From assembly GCA_039105265.1 (NCBI GenBank), contig JAPFFF010000004.1:6925501-6989500 (forward strand): a DNA stretch of 64,000 nucleotides, in the 5' to 3' direction. The notes under the pieces were generated by a model, which saw nothing but the letters and a program-made list of their open reading frames with translations, was not told the DNA's origin and made no database searches. Made by a program: the position numbers and the translations under genes. Of the stretch, positions 41,216 through 52,068 are shown one piece after another (within the stretch, counting starts at the first letter, position 1; every line of letters begins with the position of its first letter). Source of the stretch: Tritrichomonas musculus (taxonomy: Eukaryota; Parabasalia; Tritrichomonadida; Tritrichomonadidae).

Positions 41216-44200
41216 ATGAATTATTTTCAATCCATTCTTTCTTTATATGAGTCTACTGTTGAAGAGAAGAAAGAAATAATTGTTAAACAGCTTGTAAGTT
41301 TTGCGGACACCAATAAGCAGAATGAAAATTTTTTTCAATTTTTATACGATAAAATGGAAAACACTAATTTACTAACGCCTGCCACTATGCAATCTATTCT
41401 AAATATTTCAATAGACTTTTTAAATTCCCAAAATTCACAGCTATCAATACAAAATGTAAAATTATACGTTCAATATCTATTAAAACTTTTTTCATTGAAA
41501 ATTCAACCATCATCTTATCCGAAATATAATGATTTCTTAAAGACTTCATTTTTAATCGTTAAGCAATACAATCAAGAATCGCTCTTTTCATCCATTTCTA
41601 AGATCCCTCATGAACAATCAATTATACCTTTATCAATTCTTTTTACTTTAAACCAATCATTTTTTGATAGCGTTCTTAATATAATGCTTAGTTCATTTCC
41701 TAATTTTCAAAAAGATAAGCAATTATCAATATGGGCGATTGCAATGACAAACATATTTTTAAACAAAAATACAAATGGTGACAGTAATTCAGTAATAAAA
41801 TCAATTTTGAAGTTGCTTGACGGCACTTTTAAAGATACATTTCTATCATTATCTCCAAAATTTGAGCTCTTTGCAGCATCTCTACATTATCTACCACAAA
41901 GTCAAGGTGATGAATTATTATCATCGCATTGTCTTAATTTACTTTGCTCAGTTTCTATATCATCGTCATTAGATGAAATTATATTAGCGGTTAATTTCGC
42001 CAAAACCGTTTTAATTCGACTCAAAAATACACCAATACCCAATTTGACCACGAATCAATTAGTAGATAGCATATTCACCTATATTTTACCAGGCTATCGT
42101 TCTAACGAACTTTTTAACGCTTCACTAACCGACTTTTTCAATGAAGCGGATCAAGAATATCTTCAATCAAAAATAACTGCCGAATGTCATTCAGAAAACA
42201 CATCGTTGTCCACTTTATTCTTAATTTCGCGTTATCCAACTCACGAAACCATTCCTTGTTTGCTGACTCGAGCGAGAGTTGACCAAAGGAGTCAATATCT
42301 TTTGATATTCCACTTTTTGTCCCACAATCTTGTTCCATTTCGTTTCTTGCCACGACTCTTCTCAATCTTAGAGCCAGAAGACCTCCACTTTTTGAATGAA
42401 ATATTTGAACAGAAGCCGTTTCTTTACTGCTCAGCAGCCATCAAGTATCTCTCGCAGTGCAAGAGAGTTGAGAAAATTGAGTTCTTATCGACACTTTTCA
42501 GTTCAGCAAAGTCACTTCCAATTGTTAATTCACCTTATGCACAAACTGCTTACATTGTCGTTGCTTGTCTCAGAGCATATTCAATAGTTCCCGGATGTCC
42601 AATTCGTCTTCTTCTAGACTATCTGCATTCTTGCATGAATTCATCAAAAGAAAATCCGCAAGAGAAGCAAAGCATTGAAAAAAGTTCTACTGAAAAAGAT
42701 GAAGAAAACGTTGCTGATGATGATAAAGAGAAGTCAACGGATGTTGTTGGAAGTTCAATTTCAGCAAATCCTTCGAGTTATTCGCCTTTGGAAATCCTTG
42801 ATCTTACAAATGATGACATTGAATCGATCACAAAAGCTGCGAAAGAAGGAAGTTCAGATGTTTCTTTTTATGATGTTGTCAAAGCCTTGGAAGAGCTGAA
42901 TAAATCATCATTTTGCCAGAGTCAAGCGATATACAAAATAGGTGTTTCTGATCCAGAAAGAAGAGACTCATTAATAAACGAGTCTCTTGAATTGCTGAAA
43001 GGAGGAGATCTAATTTATGCAATTATTATTGGATCTCTTTCAAATGATCCAATTCTCATTCATAATTGTGTTCTGACACTTGCACAAAGCGATGTTTTCC
43101 TTCTCACATTTTTCTTCACAACGGCTGCTTCATGTAATCCAGAACTCATTTTGAAAGAGATTCGTGATTACATTGTTAAAGAGCCAGAAGCTGCTCCTCA
43201 GTCTTTTGTATCTCGTCTCTTTTCATCCAGTACAATTTCATTAAATCGAAGACAACGAATTGCAAGAAGATGCCTCATTGGAATGTCTCCTTTTGTTCCA
43301 TTCTCGAATGATCTTTACGAGACTCTTCTTGCATCATTTCCATCTGATCCTGATTCAATATCTGCAGTATCGTCTTCATTTAACGAGAAAACAGGCATAA
43401 GTCCATCTTCATCATCATTTTCTTCGTCTTCATCTTCATCTTTGGTTTGCGAGAGTGTGACAGCTGTCTGCACCAAAATGGCAATGAAAGAAGATCTTCA
43501 TTTAATTCTTCAGAAATTGATTGAAAAAAGTGACTCTTTCAATGCAAATGTTCTTACTACAGCTCTGATAAGCGTTCTTAATGCAAACAAGTCTTTAACT
43601 GATAAAGATGCTCTTTCTGTTATCAAACTTTGGATCAAACTTCTTCTCAGCAACAAACTTGTTGTTGATTCAAACAAAAATGAATCTGCTGCTTTTGAAT
43701 CTGTTCTTCTTATGAATAAAAACACTTCGAATTTGTATCTCAAAGAGATTGAAAGTTCAATCAGAATTAATGGAGATGTTCCCTCTTTGTTTTCTTCATT
43801 AAATCGAGCTCTTCCATTCCTCACCAATTTCAATTTAGCAAAGCAACATTCATTCTTGACAATCGTCATTTCAAACACGTTGTCAATGAATGATTCTGTT
43901 CAAGAAATTTGCGTTAATCTTCTTCGTTCGGCATTCCAATGGAAAAGCATTATTAAGCCATTAAAAGGGGTTGTTTTTTCAAACGAATACATCGAAGCTG
44001 TTCGTCCATTCTTCGTTGAATTATCTGTGAAATTTGAGAAAAAACAACTCATTCAGTTAGTTGAAGCTTTACTTTCATATTATGAAGAAAAGCAGCCACA
44101 ACATCAAGAGTCAGTCTTTCTTTTCACAATTTTTGCAATTTTAAGACAACCGCAAATTTTCATTGATAACAAATTTGTCTCAAAAATTGCTTCAGCATGT

Positions 44201-45688
44201 GAAAAAATGACAAGAAAGAATGATTATGCAATCATTTTCTATCTTTTCAAAGCTTATGATGCAATGTGCAGTGCTGATCGGACCAAATTCTTCAACGAAT
44301 TCATTATTGCACCTGAGAATGAATTCATCAGCATGTATTTTGAGAAGTATTCATGTTATTATGATGTACTTCAGCCTTTACTTATTCCCAGAATTTTTGA
44401 ATTGAAATCAATTGATTCAAAATGGAAAGAATTTCTTGAATTTGAAAGACTATTGAAACTTTTGAATGGGTTTGTTCGATTGTTCATTCGAGACACAACT
44501 TCATCTGAAACTATTTCTAAAATCATTTTCACTTTTCTCATTTCTTTATCAAGTGTGAATTTCATTCGAAAAAGAGGTTTTTCTGTTGATTCATACTTAA
44601 CCGTTTTTGAAGCGACATTGCTTGAATTCAAGAATCTAACTGGTATAAGTTTAATTAATGGAAAACTTAACATGAAGAACGATAATGATTTCTATGAATT
44701 GATTTCATATTTTGCACAATCGTTCCAATATCTCCAATTGAATGTTGTCCAATTTTTGATCAATTCAATTGAATCATTAATTTCGACAAATCACATTGAA
44801 TGTGGAATTCTATGTCTATCGTCCTATTTAGTCTCTGTTTCACGTTCATCATCAGAAGATGTCAAACGATTGAAGAACAAATCAGTTGATTTATTCACTT
44901 CATTTTTAAAGAATTGTAAATTTGAATCGTCATTGATTTCGTTTGTTATTTCACGTCTTCCTTCTGCATTTTCAGTTGCAACACTGAAACAGATGGACCA
45001 AAATTATTTGACAATCTTCCTTAAAATTAATTTTGAAACAGCAACAAAAGCTTCTGATTGTTTGCCTTCACTTCAGCTTATTTTAAATGTCATTCGTTCA
45101 TCAACACCTTCGTTCATTGGCAATTATGCCAATCAAATCATTCAGACATTGAAGACAGTTGTTGGATCTGGAAAAATTAATTTGTCATCAATTCTTGTGT
45201 TGAATATAATTGGAGAACTTGGAAGAAGGAAACAAGAACCAACTTATTTGCTAAAAGATGCTTCTGTTTCATTTCGAAGTTTGGCACCTCTTCTTCTTTC
45301 TGACGATGAAGAAATTTTAACTCGTGTGAAGGCAATCTTTTCGTTAATGATCTTTGGAAAGACTGAAAGTGAACCAGACTTTGAACTCATCTTCTCATCA
45401 TTAATGTCTCTTTTTGTTGGTTATGAAAATGACTCCACAAACTACGTTTCAATTGCTTCTGATTTGCTGAAAACAGCTGAGAAAATGAATGTTGTGAATA
45501 TGAAAAAATTGGAATTGTTGAAATTCGTTTTCCAACCAGTTTTGTCAGTAGGTGATTCTGTTTGTAATGTTGCAATTTGTGACTTATTGAAATATCTTAA
45601 AAAGTTCACATCAACCGTTTCTGATGATGAATTGTTTACATATGCCCTTTCAATGATGACTCTTTTTGCAAAGCCAAAAAGAAGTTAA
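41216..45688 (+). CDS. Large helical-repeat (HEAT/ARM-like) protein, function unknown
   Basis: An uninterrupted frame of 1,490 residues made mostly of amphipathic helices, rich in Leu, Ile and Ser and without signal peptide or membrane spans. The rhythm of short helical pairs (for example LISFVISRLPSAF, LELLKFVFQPVL) suggests an alpha-solenoid of the HEAT/ARM kind, but no named family is recognised. An acidic low-complexity insert lies near 485-515 and a Ser-rich run (SSSSFSSSSSSS) near 735-750. It is divergent from the Sel1 kinase. Solenoids of this size usually serve as scaffolds or transport adaptors; that is inference only. The start ATG is the first in frame. Confidence 0.85.
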   Translation: MNYFQSILSLYESTVEEKKEIIVKQLVSFADTNKQNENFFQFLYDKMENTNLLTPATMQSILNISIDFLNSQNSQLSIQNVKLYVQYLLKLFSLKIQPSSYPKYNDFLKTSFLIVKQYNQESLFSSISKIPHEQSIIPLSILFTLNQSFFDSVLNIMLSSFPNFQKDKQLSIWAIAMTNIFLNKNTNGDSNSVIKSILKLLDGTFKDTFLSLSPKFELFAASLHYLPQSQGDELLSSHCLNLLCSVSISSSLDEIILAVNFAKTVLIRLKNTPIPNLTTNQLVDSIFTYILPGYRSNELFNASLTDFFNEADQEYLQSKITAECHSENTSLSTLFLISRYPTHETIPCLLTRARVDQRSQYLLIFHFLSHNLVPFRFLPRLFSILEPEDLHFLNEIFEQKPFLYCSAAIKYLSQCKRVEKIEFLSTLFSSAKSLPIVNSPYAQTAYIVVACLRAYSIVPGCPIRLLLDYLHSCMNSSKENPQEKQSIEKSSTEKDEENVADDDKEKSTDVVGSSISANPSSYSPLEILDLTNDDIESITKAAKEGSSDVSFYDVVKALEELNKSSFCQSQAIYKIGVSDPERRDSLINESLELLKGGDLIYAIIIGSLSNDPILIHNCVLTLAQSDVFLLTFFFTTAASCNPELILKEIRDYIVKEPEAAPQSFVSRLFSSSTISLNRRQRIARRCLIGMSPFVPFSNDLYETLLASFPSDPDSISAVSSSFNEKTGISPSSSSFSSSSSSSLVCESVTAVCTKMAMKEDLHLILQKLIEKSDSFNANVLTTALISVLNANKSLTDKDALSVIKLWIKLLLSNKLVVDSNKNESAAFESVLLMNKNTSNLYLKEIESSIRINGDVPSLFSSLNRALPFLTNFNLAKQHSFLTIVISNTLSMNDSVQEICVNLLRSAFQWKSIIKPLKGVVFSNEYIEAVRPFFVELSVKFEKKQLIQLVEALLSYYEEKQPQHQESVFLFTIFAILRQPQIFIDNKFVSKIASACEKMTRKNDYAIIFYLFKAYDAMCSADRTKFFNEFIIAPENEFISMYFEKYSCYYDVLQPLLIPRIFELKSIDSKWKEFLEFERLLKLLNGFVRLFIRDTTSSETISKIIFTFLISLSSVNFIRKRGFSVDSYLTVFEATLLEFKNLTGISLINGKLNMKNDNDFYELISYFAQSFQYLQLNVVQFLINSIESLISTNHIECGILCLSSYLVSVSRSSSEDVKRLKNKSVDLFTSFLKNCKFESSLISFVISRLPSAFSVATLKQMDQNYLTIFLKINFETATKASDCLPSLQLILNVIRSSTPSFIGNYANQIIQTLKTVVGSGKINLSSILVLNIIGELGRRKQEPTYLLKDASVSFRSLAPLLLSDDEEILTRVKAIFSLMIFGKTESEPDFELIFSSLMSLFVGYENDSTNYVSIASDLLKTAEKMNVVNMKKLELLKFVFQPVLSVGDSVCNVAICDLLKYLKKFTSTVSDDELFTYALSMMTLFAKPKRS

Positions 45689-46188
45689 AATTTTAATATT
45701 TTAATATATTATATTAACTAAATAATATCTATTTATTTTTAACTTGTTTTTTTTATTTTTTTGAATCATATCTAATTTAAAAAAAAAAAAGTAAATCATT
45801 GATAACTGTTGTATAATTCTTGAAATTGACTTTTATTTAATCAATTATTTTGAATTATATATCTGCAATGACGAGAACTGAGTATTGATTATAAATGAAT
45901 CAATAGTGGGTTCACTTGAATGTATTCTACATATAACTGGAGATAAAAGATTAGTAGTAAAACCACTGGTTGTGAATTATTCTCCATTTACAATGAATGA
46001 GAAGTCAGTTTGATATGTATTTAGTGGTACATTCAAAAAGCTTGAAATATTAAGGTGTATTGGATTTACTTGATTCATAAAGAAAATGAAAAATTCTAAA
46101 TATATAAATTCTTAATGTTTTATAAATTAATCAAACTATAAAACTTTTATTTTGAAATGTGAAATGAAAAATTAATTTCAATTTTGAC
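45689..46188. other. Intergenic with a small decayed frame
   Basis: Around 45892-46072 one plus-strand frame is coding-like apart from one stop (contains VGSLECILHITGDKRLVV and FKKLEILRCIGF) but matches no family. The rest is AT-rich. Confidence 0.35.
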
Positions 46189-48111
46189 ATGACGATTTAT
46201 AATTACATACAGCTAAAAGGACAACTTCAGCAATACATATTGGATTATACTGATGGGGTTTATGATCTAGGAGAAGTACAATTTAAAAAAATTATAAAAT
46301 TATTTGATAAATTAAAAATTTCTCAAAATATTAGTGAATTAAAGACCTTTTTATGTTTTATTGTTGAAATTTCGAGAAATAATCATCATACGCCAGACTT
46401 TTTTACGAAAATCGAAGCAATATTATTACAAATAAAACCAGTTATTATTCAAGAATTAGCAGTAAATGATATTATTTCTATATTTAAACCAATTGATAGA
46501 CTTTTACTTTTCCTTATTCAATCGGAAATTGTTTCAATTGAGCAGATTCCTAATTATGATACAAATTATTTCTACTTAGAATGCCGAGACCTGAGCATTC
46601 CTGATTCTCCCGAAGACATCAATTTCAGAGAAAGCAGACGGTTAGGTTCGAACCACCACGAGCTATCAAAAATAATCCAAAATGATTCAATTAAAGAATT
46701 TGTAAAATACGTTAACGAAAGCAATTTGAATCCAAAAGAGACGATCATAAAGAATTCAATTTTTGAGACCAACGATTTTCTCAAAAGCCAAATGCCCAAT
46801 ATGATTGACTATGCAATTTTCAGTGGATCATTGAAAATCATTCGATATCTAAATTACAAAAGATTTAAAATGAGTGCGAAACATTGGATTTATGCGATTC
46901 ACGGCGGTGACATTAATACCATTCATTATCTTGAAGAGAAGAATGTTCAGCCATGTGATCCCACTTTTTATGAGTGCATTAAAGATGCCATTTTGTGCTT
47001 CAACAACAATGTTGCAAACTACTTGATAAACAAATACATCGGGACCGATTCTGTCATCAATAAATATTCGCTTTCAATCATCAAAAGTTTCAATTTTTCA
47101 TTCTATCCGAGTTCTTATGTAGAAATCATGAATAGCGTGGAATTGGTTATTCCTGAAGATTTGGTCACTGAGATTGAAGACTCTGCTTTTCAAGACTGTT
47201 TGAATTTGAAGACGTTAAAAATACCAGATTCTGTTAAAACGATAGGAAAAAGATCGTTTAAAAATTGTTTGAATTTGAAGAAAATAAAAATTTCTTCTTC
47301 AGTGAAAAAAATTGATGATTTTACTTTTTTCGGGTGCCCCGTTTTGTCAAAAATTGAGATGCCAGAAACGGTTGAATTTTTCGGAAATTATTCGTTCTCA
47401 AAGTGCAGGTCTATCACGTCTTTGACAGTTCCATTTTCGGTGAAGTCAATTGGAAACAGTTGCTTCGAAGGATGCTCGCATTTGAGTATAATAAATTTGC
47501 CAAGTTCTATTGTTTCTATCGGCGACTCAGCTTTTTCTATGTGCATCAAATTGAGGAAAATAATCATTCCTGATTCTGTCGTTTCGATTGGAAACTCTGC
47601 TTTTTTCGGCTGTTCTTCATTGAGCGAAGTTTGCCTGTCTCCTTCCATTCATGAATTGAAGTACTTCCTCTTTGCAAAGTGCAACGGATTGAAGAAAATT
47701 GTCATTCCTTCAGGCGTCACGTCTATCTGGGATTCTTGCTTTAAAGACTGCAAACATGTAAATGAAATAGTCATCCCTGATTCAGTGACATTCATCGGAA
47801 ATTCGGCTTTCAATGGATGCTCGTCACTCTCTAAAATAACCATTCCGGATTCAGTTGTGTCTGTTGGAAAAGGATCGTTTGAAGGATGCGCGTCTTTGGG
47901 TGAAATTCAAATTCCTCATAAGGTCAAAGTTATTAGAAATAAAGCATTCAAAAATTGCCAAAATTTGTCAAAGGTTTCTATTCCTGACTCTGTGACTGCT
48001 ATTAATGAATTGGCTTTCGATGGATGCGTGGCGCTTCGTGAGATAAGCATTCCATCCTCCGTAAGGAGCATTGAATTAAATGCAATTCCACTGTCCATTA
48101 AGAAAATATAA
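46189..48111 (+). CDS. BspA-like leucine-rich repeat protein with ankyrin-like N-terminal half
   Basis: The product is 640 residues. It has the same plan as the BspA-like gene at 27.5-30.0 kb: a helical front (NNHHTPDFFTKIEAILLQ), an ankyrin-like part at ~165-270 (NMIDYAIFSGSLKIIRYL) and 13 or so LRR units from ~315 to 630 (pattern IPDSVxxIGxxxFxxCxxL). The units are more diverged than in the other gene, which argues for an older array. No signal peptide or membrane span is visible. The front part is likely a protein-binding module and the LRR part a ligand-binding surface; its actual role is unknown. The ATG at 46189 is preceded by TTCAATTTT. Confidence 0.92.
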   Translation: MTIYNYIQLKGQLQQYILDYTDGVYDLGEVQFKKIIKLFDKLKISQNISELKTFLCFIVEISRNNHHTPDFFTKIEAILLQIKPVIIQELAVNDIISIFKPIDRLLLFLIQSEIVSIEQIPNYDTNYFYLECRDLSIPDSPEDINFRESRRLGSNHHELSKIIQNDSIKEFVKYVNESNLNPKETIIKNSIFETNDFLKSQMPNMIDYAIFSGSLKIIRYLNYKRFKMSAKHWIYAIHGGDINTIHYLEEKNVQPCDPTFYECIKDAILCFNNNVANYLINKYIGTDSVINKYSLSIIKSFNFSFYPSSYVEIMNSVELVIPEDLVTEIEDSAFQDCLNLKTLKIPDSVKTIGKRSFKNCLNLKKIKISSSVKKIDDFTFFGCPVLSKIEMPETVEFFGNYSFSKCRSITSLTVPFSVKSIGNSCFEGCSHLSIINLPSSIVSIGDSAFSMCIKLRKIIIPDSVVSIGNSAFFGCSSLSEVCLSPSIHELKYFLFAKCNGLKKIVIPSGVTSIWDSCFKDCKHVNEIVIPDSVTFIGNSAFNGCSSLSKITIPDSVVSVGKGSFEGCASLGEIQIPHKVKVIRNKAFKNCQNLSKVSIPDSVTAINELAFDGCVALREISIPSSVRSIELNAIPLSIKKI

Positions 48112-49054
48112 ATAAACATTCATTTTTATATTTTTATTTAAATTTAAATTAGAAGGTATTCAATATTGATTTTTATGGCCTATTGTTAGTATCTTTCTGT
48201 GTTTTGTTGGTATTAAATCAAATCCTTTTTTCAATTAATTTTGATCGTATGAAGTTAAAAAAAAACATCTAGATTTTTCTAGAAAATCAAATATTTCACA
48301 TCATCAAGTGATTATTATTGTACTATAAAATACAAATGGTTTTCTCTCGATTCCATAATATCATGCAAAATGTCGACTGTTTCATCTTTTTTATTTATAT
48401 AATAATCATTCACCAAAAGTTTAAAATATAAAATTTCATATTTAAAAAAAAAATCTTAATCCTTGTTGGAGGAACACATCCTCCTAACGCCAATGTTTAA
48501 ATCAATTGATTAAAAAAAAATTTCTTTTGCTTTTTGAATTATATTAGAATATAAAAAAATGAAATTTTGAGTACATCCATTCTTCAGTTTTCTATCCTTT
48601 CTTTAAAATAGATTTAAAAAAAAGCTTACTTTTTTATTTTAAACATTCTTATGAATTAATAATCATCTGATATGCTTTTAATTATATTATAGTTAAGGCT
48701 TGCAAATTTTCAGATCTCGAAAAAAATATGCTAATATTCGAGATCAATTTCAGATATCAAGTACTTCAATTTAAATTTTTTATATAAATTTTTTATATAA
48801 ATGATTGTAATTTAGTCTCAAATATCAAAAAAAAAAATTTTTTTGGCTAATATTGTGTTCTGAATTATTTTTAATTGTAATCTCCATTGTCTTTGGTTAT
48901 CTCCATCGTCTTCATTCATATAGATAACTTCCTATTTTTCATGATCGTCAGATTCAATTGATATATTAGTTTCGTATGTGAAAAGAGAAATTGAATATTT
49001 GTGTACCACTTTTTGAGATGATTTTATTGAATTGATTTCTGTTCAAATACTAAA
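48112..49054. other. Intergenic, AT-rich, with a short GC-rich hairpin
   Basis: A hairpin GTTGGAGGA-ACACA-TCCTCCTAAC (one bulged A) lies at 48465-48488, and a second inverted pair GATCTCGAA/TTCGAGATC near 48713-48748. Neither is tied to a gene. No coding frame is supported. Confidence 0.45.
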
Positions 49055-49295
49055 TCACTGTAATTCTTTTAAGTCTAAACCTAAATAGAAATTATCATTT
49101 ATATCTTTAATTTTTTTGTTATTATTGTTATGCAATTCTATTCTACCAAATAGAATAGGATATGGTTCTTTGTATAAGATTGTTTCAAATGTATGAATTA
49201 TTTTTTTTTATTTCTTCAATAAAAAGATGCATTATTTCCTCTTTTTCTGTAGAATAATCAAATAATTTTCCAGGATCAACGAATTTTTTTTCTTT
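49055..49295 (-). pseudogene. Relic of a Sel1-kinase C-terminal tail
   Basis: On the minus strand two adjacent frames read VDPGKLFDYSTEKEEIMHLF then, after a frameshift, ILYKEPYPILFGRIEL and finally IKDINDNFYLGLDLKEL before a stop at 49055. This parallels the tail of the intact kinase at 11.5-15.6 kb (EDPGELFDFV, LYTRPYNILFGRIN, NDINELFYRGFEID) piece by piece. The rest of the gene (kinase and Sel1 parts) is not seen upstream, so only the last ~75 codons survive. This is a decayed family member, not an active gene. Confidence 0.8.
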
Positions 49296-49607
49296 CAAAA
49301 AATAAAATTCAATACAATATTTTAAAAATTAAAAATAATAATTTCTCTTATTCGTGCAAGATTGACTACAAACCATTAAATTGTAAACATTCAAATAATT
49401 AAATAATTTTTAAATCTATAATTTGAAAGATTAAATCTTCCAGAAGCACTAAAATTTCCACTTACAGAAATTTTGAGTACATCTACATTGTAATAAATGG
49501 AGAGCCTAACTTAAAATGTTTATTTAAACTTTTGGGAATTCTCATTCAAAAAAAAATGATATAATATTAAAATTTTTTTTTCATGTTTTTTATTATTATT
49601 ATTATTT

Positions 49608-50171
49608 TTAAAGAAATAAGCCAAAATCTTCCATTTCTTCAACATCTGATAAAATAAATTTGCTTTTTCCTGCTTTACTATTAATATCATCATAATATTC
49701 AATCTTTTTTTTGTGATTGGCGCCTAAATTTCCTCCTTCATTAAAACCATTGTCTATTTGTGTACCAATATTTGCATCGCTATTATTATCATCATTTTTT
49801 TTATTGGTTATTTCATCGATTTGATTGAGCTTGCTAAAATCATCTTCGCCAAAATTAACATAAATAAATGGCTTATATTGTTCAATCAATATATAATTAT
49901 CATCAAACCATTTTATCATTAGACCTTTAAGACGTTTGCTATTTCTTGGTAAAACAATACCTGTAATAATACTGATCAATTCACCAAATTTCATTAATGC
50001 ATTGAAAGACATATTACTAATCTTAGATCCAGTCATTTGCTCAATCAAAGTTTCGCCTTTGCTCCCATTTGGTTCAAATCCATCAATTAAGTTTTGTGCC
50101 ACAGTTTTTTCTGAATTGTAGTATCGCGAGTAAGGATGCTGGGCCTTTTTAATTTTGCTTTCTTTTATCAT
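49608..50171 (-). CDS. Compact 187-residue protein of unknown function
   Basis: The family is not recognised. The first ~115 residues look like a folded, mixed alpha/beta unit (SRYYNSEKTVAQNLIDGF, GETLIEQMTG, LPRNSKRLKGLMIKWFDDNY, FIYVNF). A polar, Asn/Asp-rich linker follows (~125-165), then an acidic end with DVEEMEDF. There is no signal peptide or membrane span, so it is likely soluble. The start ATG is preceded by ATTATCATT, close to the trichomonad initiator TCATT. Length, composition and the intact frame in an otherwise decayed neighbourhood support a real, expressed gene. The conserved-looking N-terminal unit suggests membership of a lineage-specific family. Confidence 0.75.
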   Translation of the reverse strand: MIKESKIKKAQHPYSRYYNSEKTVAQNLIDGFEPNGSKGETLIEQMTGSKISNMSFNALMKFGELISIITGIVLPRNSKRLKGLMIKWFDDNYILIEQYKPFIYVNFGEDDFSKLNQIDEITNKKNDDNNSDANIGTQIDNGFNEGGNLGANHKKKIEYYDDINSKAGKSKFILSDVEEMEDFGLFL

Positions 50172-51590
50172 AATGATAATGCATTTATTATATCACTTCA
50201 TGGATATAAAAAGTCGCATTATTTTTTTGAAAAAATTGTGCATTAAAAATTCTGTTAAAAACTTTGTCTCACAAAAAGTTTATAATGATAACTTTTTGTG
50301 AAGAAAAGTTTTTCAAGTAAAAAAATTGTTATTATTCAACAAAAATATCTTTTATCATGAATTTTATAATTAATTTAGAACCTTTGTTGCTTTTATCAAT
50401 TTTTTTTTTAATTGTACTTATTATTAATTATTTTGATTCAAAATAGTTTTTCCATTGCCCTTGTTCCTCTAACTTTATTCAATTATATGAATTTATTTTT
50501 AGCAAATATTAATATATATGTGTTTTTATTCATTATACTTTGATAAAATTATGCCAATAGTAATAATTTTTGGTAAATTGTCATAAAAATGTAATCAAAG
50601 GTAGTTTGTTGATACATCATATAAGCATATTGAAAATTTGTTTTTCTACTTTGGTTATACAACACTTCTTTTGATGATATTTGTCCTTATGTTAAAATCC
50701 ACTGTAATGAAAAAAATGTAACCACCAAAATTCATAAAATTTTATCATATAACTTTTAGCCTTCCACTTTCATATTTCAATGATTAAATTATATGTGTTT
50801 ATTATGATTATAGATCTCCAAATGTAATTCAGACCATTAAGATTCAATTTTAGCAATTTGTTGATTAATTATATTGATTAAACGTAATTTGTAGTATGAA
50901 GTAAATTTTTTCTCCCAGATATAATTTATATGATCATATAGATTTAAATTTAAACTTTCTGAGAGAACTTCATTAATTTGTATCAAATGAGTTATTTGTC
51001 TAAACATGATTTTTTGTGGAACACTTTTATTTTAATATATTTATTTTGTAATTTATCATGTATTTTAGGATGTTATTGAAAAATATCAATTGTTAGGAAA
51101 TTGTCATTACAAAAATTTCATGGTAACTGTTTTTCACATTAAATTTAATGTGTAAGTAATTACTAAACTACCTATAATGCAGTGCCTCAAGAAAAATAAT
51201 TTCATAAATTAAACAATACGAAATATCTAAGATGAAAATATGTTTCACCCGAATTCTTCTGTTTGTATATTGTATAACTCATAGTATTTTCACCTTAAAA
51301 ATGTATTTTGAATTATAATATTTTATATAGACTTAAATTTAATTAAATTGCAGAATCTGTCTGAGTTTTTATTCGAATATATCAAAGTTCGTAGAACTCA
51401 GACTTTGCTAAAATCTTTTCGGAGGATGATTAATGTTTAACACAAATTCTATTCCTCTGAAATTGTTTATTTTATCTTCTATAAACTGGACCTTAAAAGT
51501 CAACCACTATTGAATACAATTTGAATACTTTACTTGATCGTTAAAATTTTTTATATCTCAATTTTTGATCGTTACATCGAGTTTACATTC
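50172..51590. other. Long AT-rich spacer, nothing seen
   Basis: About 1.4 kb without coding-like frames. Very A/T-rich with short homopolymer runs. Confidence 0.45.
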
Positions 51591-51591
51591 A

Positions 51592-52068
51592 AAATAAAGT
51601 CGGATTCAATTAGCTTGGGGCAAACTTTTCTCTTTATTTCTTTCATGCAGCTTGGGACGCTTTTTGGCAACTGGTCACTTGGAGTAAAACCTAGCATCTT
51701 ATTTACTAGTTTTCTAATAAATACATTTAATGCAAAATATCGTTTGAATTTTAAAATTAAAAATATTTTTGATAAGTCTCTAATGACCACTTTTTGGCAA
51801 CTGGTCACTTGGAGCTAAAAAGTGCTTTAATACAGGTCATTTCCAACCTAAAATGACTACCAATTTAAAACATAGCTTATTTATAATAATTCAAGAAATT
51901 TCTATCTAGAGATGTTTTAAAGTGTTGATTCTTTTTTAAAAATGCTTTTTTGCGTATGATTTATTCATATTGCTCTTCTTGGCTTAAAATAAATGAGATT
52001 TTATTAGTATTCAATTGAAAAATTTTTTGAGAGAATATCCTAAGCATTTTGAATCCGACTTTATGGTC
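51592..52068. repeat. Possible small element: inverted ends and an internal direct repeat
   Basis: ATAAAGTCGGATTCAA occurs at about 51592-51607 and inverted at about 52053-52068, with weaker match continuing inward. Inside, a 25-bp direct repeat (core TTTTTGGCAACTGGTCACTT) lies at 51660-51684 and 51790-51814. A 78-codon minus-strand frame crosses both repeats but has no known family. No target duplication was found. Confidence 0.4.

Noticed and set aside
51660-51814. Pair of direct repeats taken as possible long terminal repeats
   Set aside because: The repeats are only 25 bp and 130 bp apart, with no coding content or primer-binding site between them.
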